A stretch of 64,000 nucleotides of DNA. Source: an uncultured Paracoccus sp. GTDB lineage: Bacteria; Pseudomonadota; Alphaproteobacteria; Rhodobacterales; Rhodobacteraceae. Both the position numbers and the translations under genes were made by a program. The stretch lies in NCBI RefSeq assembly GCF_947487305.1, contig NZ_CANKWH010000001.1, positions 372,001-436,000 of the forward strand, given 5' to 3'. Shown one piece after another: positions 27,634-36,107 of this stretch (position 1 is the first letter of the stretch; each line of letters starts with the position of its first letter). The notes beneath the pieces are model-generated. The model was not told the origin of the DNA. It did not search any database and saw only the letters and a program-made list of their open reading frames with translations.

Positions 27634-27677
27634 CAGAGGGCCGGCGTCCGACCGCCCGCGCATCGGGCCGGGTCTGC
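27634..27677 (+). repeat. Remnant of the dispersed structured element, copy C
   Basis: About 44 bases. The left part (27636-27655) matches the left arm of copy B with two differences; the right part (CGCATCGGGC onward) matches the outer right end of copy D. The core and arm III are missing, so this looks like an internal deletion. It lies between the convergent hisG and the ATPase gene. Confidence 0.6.
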
Positions 27678-27691
27678 GTCCGAACCCTCGC

Positions 27692-28540
27692 CTACAGGTT
27701 CACCCGGATCCCGCTGCGCCCCGCCAGATCGGTGAAGAACTGCCACGCCACCCGGCCCGAGCGCGCGCCGCGCGTGGCCTGCCATTCGATCGCTTCGGCG
27801 CGCAGCTGCTCGTCGCCGATCTTGACCCCGTAGGCATCGCAATAGCCGCGCACCATGGCGAGGTATTCGTCCTGCGAACAGGGATGGAAGCCCAGCCACA
27901 GCCCGAAGCGGTCCGACAGCGACACCTTTTCCTCGACCGCCTCGCCCGGATGGATGGCCGTGGAGCGCTCGTTGTCGATCATGTCGCGCGGCATCAGGTG
28001 GCGACGGTTCGAGGTGGCATAGAGGATGACATTCTCGGGCCGCCCGGCAATGCCGCCGTCCAGCACGGCCTTCAGCGATTTATACTGCGTGTCGTCATGG
28101 CTGAACGACAGGTCATCCGAGAAGAGCACGAAGCGCCGGTCCCGCGCGCCGCCGAGGATCGCCAGCAACCGCCCGACCGAGCCAAGATCCTCGCGCGCGA
28201 TCTCGACCAGGATCAGCGGCAGGCCATCGGCCACCGCCTGCGCATGGACCGCCTTGACCAGCGAGGATTTCCCCATCCCCCGCGCGCCCCAGAGCAGCGC
28301 GTTATTCGCCGCAAAGCCGCGCGCGAACTGGATGGTATTGGCCAGCAGCGTGTCGCGCGAGCGGTCGATGCCAATAAGCTGCACCAGATCGACGCGGTTC
28401 ACCGTGTCCACCGGCTCCAGCCGGTCGGGATCGGGATGCCAGACATAGGCCGTGGCCTCGGTAAAGCTGGGCGCGGGCGCAGGGGCCGGGGCCATCCGCT
28501 CCAGCGCGGCGGCAATGCGGACCAACGTTTCTTCGGTCAC
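27692..28540 (-). CDS. DUF815 family ATPase
   Basis: A 282-residue AAA-like ATP-binding protein with Walker [10 protein letters not shown] and a Walker B-type [10 protein letters not shown]. The family (DUF815) is widespread in proteobacteria with no established role. Its ATG overlaps the tatC stop as ATGA (28537-28540), so it is the last gene of tatA-tatB-tatC-DUF815. Whether it works with protein export is not known; the coupling to tatC is what the sequence shows. Confidence 0.85.
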   Translation of the reverse strand: MTEETLVRIAAALERMAPAPAPAPSFTEATAYVWHPDPDRLEPVDTVNRVDLVQLIGIDRSRDTLLANTIQFARGFAANNALLWGARGMGKSSLVKAVHAQAVADGLPLILVEIAREDLGSVGRLLAILGGARDRRFVLFSDDLSFSHDDTQYKSLKAVLDGGIAGRPENVILYATSNRRHLMPRDMIDNERSTAIHPGEAVEEKVSLSDRFGLWLGFHPCSQDEYLAMVRGYCDAYGVKIGDEQLRAEAIEWQATRGARSGRVAWQFFTDLAGRSGIRVNL

Positions 28541-29406
28541 TTCTCGGCCTCGTCCTCGTCCTCGTCATCCTCGACCCACAGGCCTTGGGCGCGCAGCTCG
28601 GCCTCGCGCTTCTTCTCGATGCGGCGGACCAGCTGGATCGAGATCTCGTAGAGACCATAGATAACCGTGAACAGCACCACCTGGCTGATGACATCGGGCG
28701 GCGTCACGATGGCGGCCAGAACCAGAATGCCGACGATGGCATATTTGCGCATGCTGGCCAGACCGGCGGCGCTGGCCAGCCCCGCCTTGCCCATCAGCGT
28801 CAGCGCCACGGGCAACTGGAACGACAGGCCGAAGGCCAGCAGGAATTTCTGCGTCAGCCCCAGATACTCCTGCATCGACCCCTGGAAGGCGATGCCGGCG
28901 ACATTGCCGGTCGTCGTCACCTCGTCCGAGGTGGCAACCACCGGGGCCTGCTGGAAGCTGAGGAAGAAGTCATAGGCCATCGGCAGGATGACGTAATAGG
29001 CAAAGCTCGCACCGATCAGGAACATGACCGGCGAGGCCAGCAGGAAGGGCATGAAGGCCGCCTTCTCGCTGCGATAGAGGCCGGGCGCGACAAAGCGCCA
29101 AAGCTGGTAGCCGATGATCGGGAAGGCCAGGACGAAGCCGCCGAAGAAGCTGATATTGATCGCGGTGAAGAAGCCTTCCTGCAGCTTGATGATCTGCAGC
29201 TGACAGCTCTGGCCGCGATCGGCCAGCGCCTGACAGATCGGCTGGGTCAGGAAATTGTAGATCGGCTGCCAGACGGTATAGCAGATAATCATCGCACCGA
29301 TGAAAGCCAGCGCCGACCAGATCAGCCGCGAGCGCAGCTCGGCCAGATGTTCGATCAACGGGGCCGAGCTGTCATCGATCTCGTCGGGGCGGTTCACAGA
29401 GGCCAA
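28537..29406 (-). CDS. tatC: Sec-independent protein translocase TatC
   Basis: A 289-residue polytopic receptor of the twin-arginine pathway, with six hydrophobic helices. Conserved parts include [15 protein letters not shown] at the N terminus and [18 protein letters not shown]. The probable start is TTG at 29406, one base after the tatB stop; a GTG three codons later is an alternative, and no ATG is available before the first helix. An acidic tail ([10 protein letters not shown]) closes the protein. Confidence 0.93.
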   Translation of the reverse strand: MASVNRPDEIDDSSAPLIEHLAELRSRLIWSALAFIGAMIICYTVWQPIYNFLTQPICQALADRGQSCQLQIIKLQEGFFTAINISFFGGFVLAFPIIGYQLWRFVAPGLYRSEKAAFMPFLLASPVMFLIGASFAYYVILPMAYDFFLSFQQAPVVATSDEVTTTGNVAGIAFQGSMQEYLGLTQKFLLAFGLSFQLPVALTLMGKAGLASAAGLASMRKYAIVGILVLAAIVTPPDVISQVVLFTVIYGLYEISIQLVRRIEKKREAELRAQGLWVEDDEDEDEAEK

Positions 29407-29407
29407 A

Positions 29408-29914
29408 TCAATCGTCTTTCATGTCCGAACGCCGCACGGCGTGGATGCGGCGCTTGCCCTCGCCCGAGGCGGCTGTGCTTGCCGAAGCCGTGGCGCTGGC
29501 CGTCGCGGTGGCGGCTGCCGGGGCTGCAACCGCACTCGCCGCGGTCGTGGCGGCCGGGCTGGCTGCCGAGGCCGGGATCTTGGCGATGCTGCCCGGATCG
29601 GGCTGCGCCGGGGCTTTCGCCGTCGGGATTTTCGGGTCCCATTTCTCGAACTTGTCGGCTGCGCGCTCCAGCGCGTCCAGCCCGAGATTCTTCTTCGAGG
29701 TCAGCGACCTGACATCGTTGAGGGATTTGCTGGCTTCATCCAGCCCGGACGATTTCGCCGCCTCTTCCATCGCCGACGAGAACTCGCGCGCCATGGCCCT
29801 TGCCTTGGCGGTAAAGCGCCCAAGCGAGCGAAAGAGTTGCGGCAGATCCTTTGGGCCAATGACGATCAGCGCAACGACGCCAATCAGCAGAAGCTCGCTC
29901 CAGCCGAGGTCCAT
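29408..29914 (-). CDS. tatB: Sec-independent protein translocase TatB
   Basis: A 168-residue membrane protein with one N-terminal helix ([17 protein letters not shown]), the hinge glycine-proline and an amphipathic helix, as in TatB; with TatC it forms the signal-peptide receptor. The region after about 100 is a long alanine-rich low-complexity tail. Placed between tatA and tatC. Confidence 0.92.
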   Translation of the reverse strand: MDLGWSELLLIGVVALIVIGPKDLPQLFRSLGRFTAKARAMAREFSSAMEEAAKSSGLDEASKSLNDVRSLTSKKNLGLDALERAADKFEKWDPKIPTAKAPAQPDPGSIAKIPASAASPAATTAASAVAAPAAATATASATASASTAASGEGKRRIHAVRRSDMKDD

Positions 29915-29936
29915 GCTATTCTGCCGCTCCCGTGGC

Positions 29937-30182
29937 TCAGACCTTGTCCTTGGTCTCGACGGTGGTGGTCGGGGTCACGTCGCGGGCCGATTGGCCGGGC
30001 AGGTCGCGCGTCTCGTTCATGTCGCGCTCGATCTCTTCGCTGCCGTCCTTGACGCCCTTCTTGAAGGCGGTGATTCCCTTGCCCACCTCGCCCATCAGCG
30101 AGCTGATCTTGCCGCGGCCGAAGAGCACCAGCACCACGACGGCGATAAGAAGAAGGCCGGGAAGGCCGATATTGTTCAGCAT
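29937..30182 (-). CDS. tatA: Sec-independent protein translocase TatA
   Basis: An 81-residue pore-forming component: a short N-terminal helix ([16 protein letters not shown]), the FGRGK hinge and an amphipathic helix ([18 protein letters not shown]). The ATG at 30182 gives the usual length; the frame extends upstream to 30227 without family sequence. First gene of the tat operon, divergent from marC. Confidence 0.94.
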   Translation of the reverse strand: MLNNIGLPGLLLIAVVVLVLFGRGKISSLMGEVGKGITAFKKGVKDGSEEIERDMNETRDLPGQSARDVTPTTTVETKDKV

Positions 30183-30345
30183 AGTCTGCTCCCATATGCG
30201 GGCCTGCTGCCCGCCTGCGGGCAACATTTAGGCCCATAGACCGGCGATTGCAAAGCCCGATTGCGTGAGGCCGGGCGCCCCCGCCGGTGACATCGCGTCG
30301 CGCGCGCCCGCTTGGCAGCACGGGGGCGACGGGCCATAAGGGCAC

Positions 30346-30957
30346 ATGGACCCGACCGCCTATGTCACCGCTTTCGTCACGCTCTTCGTGGTCATCGACC
30401 CGGTCGGGCTGGCGCCGATGTTCGTGGCGCTGACCGGCGAGATGAGCCACCGCCAGCGCCGGCAGGTCGGATTTCGCGCCGTCTGCGTGGCCTTCCTGCT
30501 GCTGACCCTCTTCGGGCTGGCGGGCGAGCAGATCCTGCACGGCATCGGCATCTCGCTGCCCGCCTTCCGCATCGCCGGCGGTATCCTGTTGCTGCTGACC
30601 GCCTTCGATATGCTGTTCGAGCGGCGGACCGAGCGACGCGAGGGCCAGACCGCGCCCGAGCCGCAGGACCCTTCGGTCTTTCCGCTGGCCATGCCGCTTC
30701 TGGCCGGGCCCGGGGCGCTGGCGACGATGATCCTGCTGTCCGGTCAGGGCGAGGGTTGGGGCTACCTGGCGATGATCCATCTCATCATGGGGGCGGTTCT
30801 GGTCATTGCGCTGGTGCTGTTCGAGTTGGCCAGCGGGCTGGGGCGGGTGTTGGGGCGCACCGGGATCATGGTGGTGACGCGGCTCTTCGGGATGCTCTTG
30901 GCGGCACTGTCGGTGCAGTTCATCATCGACGGGTTGAAGGGATCGGGGTTGGTGTAA
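30346..30957 (+). CDS. MarC family integral membrane protein
   Basis: A 203-residue membrane protein with about six hydrophobic helices. The DPVGLAPMF motif near residue 20 and PLLAGPGALATMILL in the middle are the two related NPxGxxPxF-like repeats of MarC proteins. Despite early annotation MarC is not established as a drug pump; the function is unknown. The stop overlaps the following ATG as TAATG. Confidence 0.9.
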   Translation: MDPTAYVTAFVTLFVVIDPVGLAPMFVALTGEMSHRQRRQVGFRAVCVAFLLLTLFGLAGEQILHGIGISLPAFRIAGGILLLLTAFDMLFERRTERREGQTAPEPQDPSVFPLAMPLLAGPGALATMILLSGQGEGWGYLAMIHLIMGAVLVIALVLFELASGLGRVLGRTGIMVVTRLFGMLLAALSVQFIIDGLKGSGLV

Positions 30958-31538
30958 TGGGTGATCTTCTGCCGGATGACTGGGCGCGGTTCCTGTATCT
31001 GGGGCTACTCTTGCTGTTCATCGGCGGCGCGCTGCTGGTCGAATTCTCGGGCCGGGCCAGCCAGGCGATGCGGATGGCGGCATTGTGGGCGATCATCTTC
31101 GCCGGCGCGATCTTCCTGGCCGGGGTCTGGCAGGACTGGAACACGCCCGAGCAGGTAGTCAGCGAGGATGGCACGCGGATCGAGGTGCCGATGGATGCGA
31201 GCGGGCATTTCCTGCTGACCGCCGAGGCCAATGGCCAGCCGGTGCGCTTCATCTTCGACACCGGCGCCAGTTCCATCGCGCTTTCGCCCGATGACGCGCG
31301 GCGCATCGGCATCGATCCCGACGATCTGGCCTATGTCGGGCAGGCCGAGACCGCCAATGGCACGGTCGAAACCGCCCCCGTCACCATCGAACGCTTCGCC
31401 ATCGGTGATCTGGTCGACGAGAACGTGCCGGCCATGGTGATCCGCGCCGAGATCAGCGGCTCGCTGCTGGGCATGTCCTATCTGCGGCGCTTCGCGCGGG
31501 TCAGTTTTGAAGGCGAGATGCTGGTGCTGGAGCGGTGA
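30957..31538 (+). CDS. Membrane-anchored clan AA aspartic protease
   Basis: A 193-residue retropepsin-like protease. Two hydrophobic helices (about 12-28 and 40-58) anchor it, and one aspartic motif D101-T-G-A-S with a later LLGMSYLRRF closes the single protease domain, which would act as a dimer. This is the architecture of the TIGR02281 family. Translationally coupled to marC through TAATG. Substrate unknown. Confidence 0.88.
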   Translation: MGDLLPDDWARFLYLGLLLLFIGGALLVEFSGRASQAMRMAALWAIIFAGAIFLAGVWQDWNTPEQVVSEDGTRIEVPMDASGHFLLTAEANGQPVRFIFDTGASSIALSPDDARRIGIDPDDLAYVGQAETANGTVETAPVTIERFAIGDLVDENVPAMVIRAEISGSLLGMSYLRRFARVSFEGEMLVLER

Positions 31539-31545
31539 AGTCAGT

Positions 31546-31574
31546 TATCAGGTATATAGTTCAACTATCTGATA
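31546..31574. repeat. AT-rich inverted repeat downstream of the aspartic protease gene
   Basis: TATCAG and ATAGTT (31546-31551, 31556-31561) pair with AACTAT and CTGATA (31563-31568, 31569-31574), with four unpaired bases on one side. It starts eight bases after the stop codon and is strikingly AT-rich for this chromosome. It may act as a weak terminator, though no T-run follows. Confidence 0.5.
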
Positions 31575-31587
31575 CAGAATAATATCT

Positions 31588-31780
31588 GAGCAGAGACCCG
31601 CCCGATGCGCGGGCTGCAAGCCCGCCGGGCGAGCGCCGGCCCATCCCGGCGGGTAGGCGCTTTGGTGCCGCTGGCGAGACGGTCGAACGATGGATGTGGC
31701 TGGCACCATAAAACGACCCGGCCAACCGTTCGGAAGCGCCACCCCACGGGCCAGCGCTCGCCCTGTGCCCCGCAAGTTTC
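31588..31780 (-). repeat. Dispersed structured element, copy D
   Basis: Copy D on the minus strand, the most divergent full-length one: it has lost the GTTCG half of the core hairpin. Arm III AGCGCC/GGCGCT at 31632-31637 and 31656-31661; arm IV GCCCG/CGGGC at 31600-31604 and 31626-31630 with an inner GGGCT/AGCCC; arm I AGCGC/GCGCT at 31735-31739 and 31754-31758. Long-range pairing of 31627-31642 with 31748-31763 is 15 of 16. It lies between the convergent protease gene and holC. Confidence 0.75.
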
Positions 31781-31787
31781 GGCTCGC

Positions 31788-32237
31788 CTACCGTTTCCGC
31801 TCCCAGCCACCGCCCTCTTCGGACCAGTATTCCGCCGTCACACCGGCACCTGTCAGCGCCCGCCACTGGTCGCGCGCGCGGCTGGTCGCCTCGGGGTCGT
31901 TGCCGTCGAAGAGGATGCAGGCGCGTTGCAGCCCGCTGCATTCCTCGGGCGTGACCTCGGCGCCATCGAGCGCCATCAGGCAGGAGGGATTGTTGGCTGC
32001 CGCCTGCCCCGCCACGGTCATCAGCACCGGCTGGCGCGCGTCATGCGGGCCGCCGGCGAGGCCGTGGGGCAGGAAGCCGTCGCCCTGCCACAGCCGTTCG
32101 TCCAGCCGGTCCAGCCGGTCGCGGGCCGTCGCGCGCAACTCGACCCGCCAGCCGGCCTGCAGCGATTTGCCGATCAGCACCGGCAAAAGCTGCTCGGCCG
32201 GCGAGCGGGTCAGGTGGTAGAAGAGCGCGTTGCCCAA
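31788..32237 (-). CDS. holC: DNA polymerase III chi subunit
   Basis: A 149-residue subunit that links the clamp loader to SSB. The family pattern is visible in the N-terminal FYHLTRSPAEQLLPVLIGKSL and in the central GDGFLPHG. The start codon is TTG at 32237, just after the pepA stop (TGAGTTG); no ATG lies nearby. The pepA-holC order is common in proteobacteria and supports the call. Confidence 0.9.
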   Translation of the reverse strand: MGNALFYHLTRSPAEQLLPVLIGKSLQAGWRVELRATARDRLDRLDERLWQGDGFLPHGLAGGPHDARQPVLMTVAGQAAANNPSCLMALDGAEVTPEECSGLQRACILFDGNDPEATSRARDQWRALTGAGVTAEYWSEEGGGWERKR

Positions 32238-32238
32238 C

Positions 32239-33744
32239 TCAGCCCTTTTCGTACTGGTCGCGCACCAGGCGGTCCAGCGTCATCACCCCCCAGCCGGTCG
32301 CGCCCTTGGGGGCCAGATCGGTCGCACCGGGCGGCAGCGCCACGCCGGCAATGTCGATATGCGCCCAGGGCTGATCCTTGCGGATGAAACGCTGCAGGAA
32401 CTGCGCCGCGGTGATCGAACCCGCGGCACGGCCGCCGGTATTCTTGATGTCGGCAAGCCGCGACTTGATCAGCGCGTCATAGCCGGGACCAAGCGGCAGG
32501 CGCCATGCGCCCTCGCCCTCGGCGCCGGCAGCCTTGAGGATGCCATTCGCCAGCGCGTCGTCATTGGCAAAGACCCCGGCATTCTCGTGCCCCAGCGCGA
32601 TGATGACCGCGCCGGTCAGCGTCGCCAGATCGATCACCGCCTTCGGCTCGAAGCGTTCCTGTGCATACCAGAGCACATCGGCCAGCACGAGGCGACCTTC
32701 GGCATCGGTGTTGATGACCTCGATCGTGTCGCCCTTCATCGATTTCACGATATCGCCGGGGCGCTGCGCGCGACCGTCGGGCATGTTCTCGACCAGTCCG
32801 ACCAAGCCGACGACATTGGCCTTGGCCCGGCGCAGCGCCAGCGTGCGCATGACGCCCGCCACCACCCCGGCCCCGCCCATGTCCATGGTCATCTCTTCCA
32901 TCCCGGCCGCCGGCTTGATCGAGATGCCGCCGGTGTCGAAGACCACGCCCTTGCCGACCAGCGCCAGCGGGGCCTCGCCCTTCTCGCCGCCATTCCACTG
33001 CATGACCACGACCTTCGAGGGGCTTTCGCTGCCCTGCCCCACGCCCAGAAGCGCGCGCATCCCCAGCTTTTCCAGCTCGGGCTCGTCCAGCACCTCGACG
33101 GTCAGGCCCAGTTCCTCCATCGCCTTCAGCCGGTCGGCGAAGTCGGTTGTGGTCAGGACGTTGGCGGGCTCGTTCACCAGGTCACGGGTGAAGAAGACAC
33201 CCTCGGCCACGGCGGCACCGTCCTTGGCGCTTTTGGCCAGCGCCTCGGGGTCGCTGGCCATGAAGGTCACGCGGGCCTTGTCGGGCTGCGCCGCCGGTTC
33301 CGCCTCGCCGTCAGTGCCGCCCTCGTCATGGGCGCTGGTGTGATAGACCGAGAAGTCATAGCCCCTGAGCGCCAGACCCAGAGCCACCTCGCCCGCCTGC
33401 TTGTGATTGCCGGCCAGCACCAGCGTGTGGGTCTTGCCCAGCTTGGCGCCGATGGCGGCACCGGCCTTGCGGGCCTCGTGCGTGGTCGAACGCGGCGGCA
33501 GGGCGACCAGCTGGATCGCCTCGGCACTGATGCCGGCGGGGAAGGCCAGTTCCAGCGCCTGACCCGGCTTCAGCTTCTGCCCCTCGCGCGAGGCCATCGC
33601 CCGCGCCACGGCCTCGCGCGCGGCCTTGGGCAGCTTGGCGCGGACCGGGCTGCCCGGCGTGACCAGAATGGCGATGCGGCCCTGATGGTCCGCGACCTTT
33701 TCTGCATCGGTTTCGGTGAACTGGATCTCGACGGGATGGGTCAT
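32239..33744 (-). CDS. pepA: Leucyl aminopeptidase
   Basis: A 501-residue M17 metallo-aminopeptidase with an N-terminal regulatory domain and a C-terminal catalytic domain. The two-metal site is shown by GKGVVFDTGG, MKGDTIEVINTDAEGRL (with NTDAEGRL diagnostic) and WAHIDIAG. The ATG at 33744 follows AGAGGACC. In E. coli PepA also binds DNA; nothing here tests that. Upstream gene of holC and divergent from lptF. Confidence 0.95.
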   Translation of the reverse strand: MTHPVEIQFTETDAEKVADHQGRIAILVTPGSPVRAKLPKAAREAVARAMASREGQKLKPGQALELAFPAGISAEAIQLVALPPRSTTHEARKAGAAIGAKLGKTHTLVLAGNHKQAGEVALGLALRGYDFSVYHTSAHDEGGTDGEAEPAAQPDKARVTFMASDPEALAKSAKDGAAVAEGVFFTRDLVNEPANVLTTTDFADRLKAMEELGLTVEVLDEPELEKLGMRALLGVGQGSESPSKVVVMQWNGGEKGEAPLALVGKGVVFDTGGISIKPAAGMEEMTMDMGGAGVVAGVMRTLALRRAKANVVGLVGLVENMPDGRAQRPGDIVKSMKGDTIEVINTDAEGRLVLADVLWYAQERFEPKAVIDLATLTGAVIIALGHENAGVFANDDALANGILKAAGAEGEGAWRLPLGPGYDALIKSRLADIKNTGGRAAGSITAAQFLQRFIRKDQPWAHIDIAGVALPPGATDLAPKGATGWGVMTLDRLVRDQYEKG

Positions 33745-33849
33745 GCCTGGTCCTCTTATCTGCTTGAGCCGAACCCTATCGCCAACGCACCCCCTTTGCC
33801 AGAGCCGCACTTGCCGTTAATCAGGGTGAAGCAAAGCGACAAGGACCCC

Positions 33850-35001
33850 ATGCCGCGTATTGATCGATATATCCTGTCGCAGATGCTGACTTTGTTCGGC
33901 TTTTTCGCGCTGGTGCTGGTGTCGGTCTACTGGATCAACCGCGCCGTCGGCCTGTTCGAACAGTTAATGAGCGATGGCCAGACGGCGCTGGTGGTGCTGG
34001 AATTCACCGCCCTCACGCTGCCGCTGGTGATCTCGGTGGTGCTGCCGGTAGCGGCCTTTGCGGCCACCGCCTATGGCACCAACCGGCTGTCGAACGAATC
34101 CGAACTGGTAGCGATGCAGACCGCCGGCCTGTCGCCCTGGCGGCTGGCGCGCCCGGTGCTGGTCTTCGGGCTGGTGGTCAGCGTCATGGTCGGCATTCTG
34201 GTCAACGGGCTGGTGCCTGCCGCCCGCGCCCGCATGGCCGACCGCCAGGCCGAGATCGCCGAGAACGTCACTGCGCAATTCCTGCGCCCCGGCGTGTTCC
34301 AGTATCCCGTGGACGGGATCACGGTTTTCATCGGCGCGATCGCCAGCGACGGGCGGCTGCTCGACGTGTTCCTCGAGGACGCGCGACTGGCCAATCGCCG
34401 CGTCTCCTATACCGCCGAGGAAGCGCTGGTGGTGCGCGGCGAGGCCGGGCCGGTGCTGATCATGCTGAAGGGGATGATCCAGACCCTGCATGGCCGGGAC
34501 GAAGCGCAGCGTCTGGATGTCACCCGGTTCGAGGAACTGAGTTATGATATCGGCGCGATGGTGTCGAAAAGCGGCGCCCGGGGCCGCGACCTGCGCGATT
34601 ACGCGACGCTGAGGCTGCTGAACCCCGACGCCGAGTTGCTGGCGGCGACCGGCGCCACGCCCCAACGCGCGCGGGTCGAGGCGCATGAGCGAATCGCGCA
34701 GCCGCTGCTGTCACCGGTCGCCGCGATGATCGGCTTCGCCACGCTGCTGATCGGCGGCTATTCGCGCTTCGGCGTCTGGCGGCAGGTCATCTGGGCGATT
34801 GTCGGGCTGATCGGCGTACAGTTCCTGACCATCGCCGCCGCCAATCTGGCCAATGAGGATCCCTCACGCTGGCCGCTGATCTATGTGCCCGCGCTGGCCG
34901 GGACCGGGCTTTGCCTCCTGCTCTTGTGGATGGCCGGGCGGCGGCGGCGGCCCTGCCCGCCCGCCTTCATTGCCGGCGGATCGGGGAAGTCCGCGCCATG
35001 A
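33850..35001 (+). CDS. lptF: LPS export permease LptF
   Basis: A 383-residue inner-membrane permease of the LptB2FG transporter that extracts lipopolysaccharide. Three N-terminal and three C-terminal helices flank a periplasmic beta-jellyroll. It begins MPRIDRYILSQMLTLFGFF and shows NRLSNESELVAMQTAGLS, the coupling segment to LptB. The open frame extends far upstream (antisense to pepA) but the true start is the ATG at 33850. The stop overlaps the lptG ATG. Confidence 0.93.
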   Translation: MPRIDRYILSQMLTLFGFFALVLVSVYWINRAVGLFEQLMSDGQTALVVLEFTALTLPLVISVVLPVAAFAATAYGTNRLSNESELVAMQTAGLSPWRLARPVLVFGLVVSVMVGILVNGLVPAARARMADRQAEIAENVTAQFLRPGVFQYPVDGITVFIGAIASDGRLLDVFLEDARLANRRVSYTAEEALVVRGEAGPVLIMLKGMIQTLHGRDEAQRLDVTRFEELSYDIGAMVSKSGARGRDLRDYATLRLLNPDAELLAATGATPQRARVEAHERIAQPLLSPVAAMIGFATLLIGGYSRFGVWRQVIWAIVGLIGVQFLTIAAANLANEDPSRWPLIYVPALAGTGLCLLLLWMAGRRRRPCPPAFIAGGSGKSAP

Positions 35002-36107
35002 CCCTGTCCTTCTACATCGCCCGCCGCTTCCTGCGCGCCCTCTTGGTCGTGGGCGGCGCCTTCGCGCTGATCCTGTTCCTGATCGACATGATCGAGATGA
35101 TCCGCCGCTTTGCAGCTGCGGATATCGGCCTGACCGGGGCCGCCGGTCTGGCCGGGCTGAACATCACCGGCAGCTTCTATGCGATCCTGCCGCTGATCAC
35201 CATTCTGGCCGGGATCGCGCTGTTCCTGGGGCTGGCGCGCAGCTCGGAACTGGTGGCGATCCGGGCCTCGGGGCGCTCGGCGCTGAAGACGCTGATCGCG
35301 CCGGTGGCGACGGCGATCATCGTCGGGGCCCTGGCGGTGGCGCTGGTGAACCCCTTCGTCGCCGCGACCGGCAAACGGCTGGACATCGCCATGGCCAATA
35401 TCGAGCGCAATGGCAGCCAGACCGTCAGCCTTGGCGACAGCGCCGTCTGGTTGCGGCAGGGTTTCGTCGTCGATGGCAAGGACCAGGGCCAGCTGATGAT
35501 CCGGGCCGAGCGGACCAGCCCGGATGCGGCGACGCTGTACAATGCCAGCTTCACCATCTTCGCCCCCGATACCGGCCCGACCCGGCGGATTGAGGCGCGC
35601 GAGGCGGTGCTGCAACCGGGGGAATGGCAGCTGAGCGGCGTCAAGGACTATCCGCTGACCGAGCCCAATCCCGAGGCCTCGGCGCGCGTCTCGGACACAC
35701 TGACCCTGCCCTCGGACCTGACCGCGCAGCGCATCCGCGAGGGCTTTGGCCGGCCCGACTCGGTGCCGGTCTGGGAACTACCGGGCTTCATCCAAGGGCT
35801 TGAACGCGCAGGATTTTCCGCCAATCGCCATCGCACCTGGTTCCAGATGGAGCTTGCCCGCCCCTTCCTGATGGCGGCAATGGTAGTGATCGCAGCGGCC
35901 TTTACCATGCGCCCGGTGCGCGGGCGCAGCACCGGCATCCCGGTTCTTCTGGCCTTCGGTGCCGGGATCGGGGTGTTCTTCCTGCGCAATCTGGCGCAAG
36001 TTCTGGGCGATAACGGGCAGGTTCTGCCCTGGATCGCGGCCTGGGCCCCGCCGGCGGTGGCCGCGCTTCTGGGGTTGGCGCTGATCCTCTACCGGGAGGA
36101 CGGATGA
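34998..36107 (+). CDS. lptG: LPS export permease LptG
   Basis: A 369-residue partner permease of LptF with the same layout. Typical elements are SFYIARRFLRALLVVGG at the start, SSELVAIRASGRSALK and the C-terminal RPVRGRSTGIPVLLAFG. It is joined by ATGA overlaps to lptF (34998-35001) and to lptD (36104-36107), so the membrane and outer-membrane parts of the LPS bridge are translated together. Confidence 0.93.
   Translation: MTLSFYIARRFLRALLVVGGAFALILFLIDMIEMIRRFAAADIGLTGAAGLAGLNITGSFYAILPLITILAGIALFLGLARSSELVAIRASGRSALKTLIAPVATAIIVGALAVALVNPFVAATGKRLDIAMANIERNGSQTVSLGDSAVWLRQGFVVDGKDQGQLMIRAERTSPDAATLYNASFTIFAPDTGPTRRIEAREAVLQPGEWQLSGVKDYPLTEPNPEASARVSDTLTLPSDLTAQRIREGFGRPDSVPVWELPGFIQGLERAGFSANRHRTWFQMELARPFLMAAMVVIAAAFTMRPVRGRSTGIPVLLAFGAGIGVFFLRNLAQVLGDNGQVLPWIAAWAPPAVAALLGLALILYREDG

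Noticed and set aside
32230..33849. Upstream extension of the lptF frame, 540 codons
   Set aside because: It runs antisense to pepA; LptF begins with a normal N-terminal helix at 33850.
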